64,000 nucleotides of DNA from Moritella dasanensis ArB 0140 (GTDB lineage Bacteria > Pseudomonadota > Gammaproteobacteria > Enterobacterales > Moritellaceae). The translations under genes and the position numbers were made by a program. Below, in pieces: positions 63,915 to 64,000 of the stretch. The stretch spans positions 186,001 to 250,000 of the forward strand of contig NZ_AKXQ01000001.1 of the NCBI RefSeq assembly GCF_000276805.1. Reading direction: 5' to 3'. Position 1 is the stretch's first letter, and each line of letters starts with the position of its first letter. Under the pieces are notes generated by a model. The model was not told where the DNA came from, searched no databases, and was given only the letters and a program-made list of their open reading frames with translations.

Positions 63915-64000
63915 TTATAACACCCTAATAATGGAGAAAAAATTGTTGACTAAAATGTTGAGGAACGAAAACAGCCAACTGTATTTGTCCTTATTAATTA
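63915..64000 (-). repeat. attC4, integron site cut by the window edge
   Basis: The plus strand reads TTATAAC then CACCCTAATAATGG, and the arms around ATTGTTGACT and AGCCAACTGT pair with each other across a short loop. The minus-strand core is GTTATAA, followed at once by the start region of the DUF6988-like gene. The end of the site may lie beyond 64000. Confidence 0.65.

Larger units (their letters stand above)
62043..64000 (-). mobile_element. Integron gene-cassette array (distal end, continues right of the window)
   Basis: Four attC-like sites in one orientation delimit at least three cassettes read on the minus strand: an HAD phosphatase (62089-62715), a gene-less segment (about 62826-63196) and a DUF6988-like gene (63271-63792 or longer). 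Each gene's stop codon lies at the start of its attC, and each cassette starts a few bases after the previous site, as in integrons. No integrase is in the window; because cassettes read away from intI, it should lie to the right of 64000 unless this is a cluster without integrase. Confidence 0.75.

Overview
The window looks like chromosome of a marine, cold-adapted gammaproteobacterium of the Moritella / Psychromonas / Shewanella type. The evidence is moderate-to-low GC content, a CspA-type cold-shock gene, an isovaleryl-CoA (liu) operon ending in acetoacetyl-CoA synthetase, many two-component and c-di-GMP genes, LysE exporters, and an array of integron gene cassettes at the right edge. Moritella is my best guess from gene style, not a proven assignment.

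Layout. 1-6.1 kb: the 3' part of a PAS-GGDEF-EAL protein, then a BvgS-like kinase with two periplasmic binding domains, its NarL-type regulator, and a small stand-alone domain resembling the CheA P2-like region. 6.1-10.1 kb: a LysE exporter with divergent LysR, and a YqhD-type aldehyde reductase with divergent AraC regulator. 10.2-14.3 kb: a response regulator and a hybrid kinase with REC and Hpt. 14.5-17.1 kb: homocysteine methyltransferase, cold-shock protein, a small membrane protein and Ogt. 17.3-22.1 kb: a four-gene operon (glutamine-synthetase-like ligase, aldehyde dehydrogenase, iron alcohol dehydrogenase, class I amidotransferase) that forms a complete gamma-glutamyl route for an amino alcohol, most plausibly ethanolamine. 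22-28.4 kb: YnfA, a YdeI-like protein, a uracil-DNA-glycosylase-family protein, an exported YtcJ-like amidohydrolase, an agmatine-deiminase-family enzyme, LysR, and a small unknown. A 63-bp sequence upstream of the glutamylation operon recurs upstream of the amidohydrolase, suggesting shared control.

28.6-36.7 kb: etfBA, glgC, a patatin-like lipase, catalase, and a sulfide/persulfide detoxification operon (metallo-hydrolase, two YeeE/YedE channel halves, a dithiol ArsR repressor) with a palindromic operator candidate. 36.7-45.8 kb: liuABCDE plus aacS for leucine/isovalerate degradation; the nearby ETF is a natural electron acceptor for LiuA. 46.4-52.1 kb: a NupC nucleoside transporter and ugpBAEC for glycerol-3-phosphate. 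52.2-56.5 kb: a lipoprotein, a LysE exporter, and a pair made of a membrane acyltransferase and an AMP-ligase fused to a carrier domain. 56.7-59.1 kb: a tight four-gene operon (two DUF1538 membrane proteins, a PII-like protein, a CBS-pair protein) behind a perfect FNR box. 59.3-61.9 kb: an NSS transporter and RarD.

62.0-64.0 kb: four attC-like sites, all oriented for minus-strand cassettes, delimit an HAD phosphatase cassette, a cassette with no visible gene, and a cassette with a DUF6988-like gene whose coding sequence appears to start at a non-canonical codon. The array runs off the right end, so this is probably the distal end of a chromosomal integron. Short tandem repeats of 6 to 18 bp sit in or beside several intergenic gaps. 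I found no rRNA, tRNA, CRISPR array, insertion sequence or phage gene.
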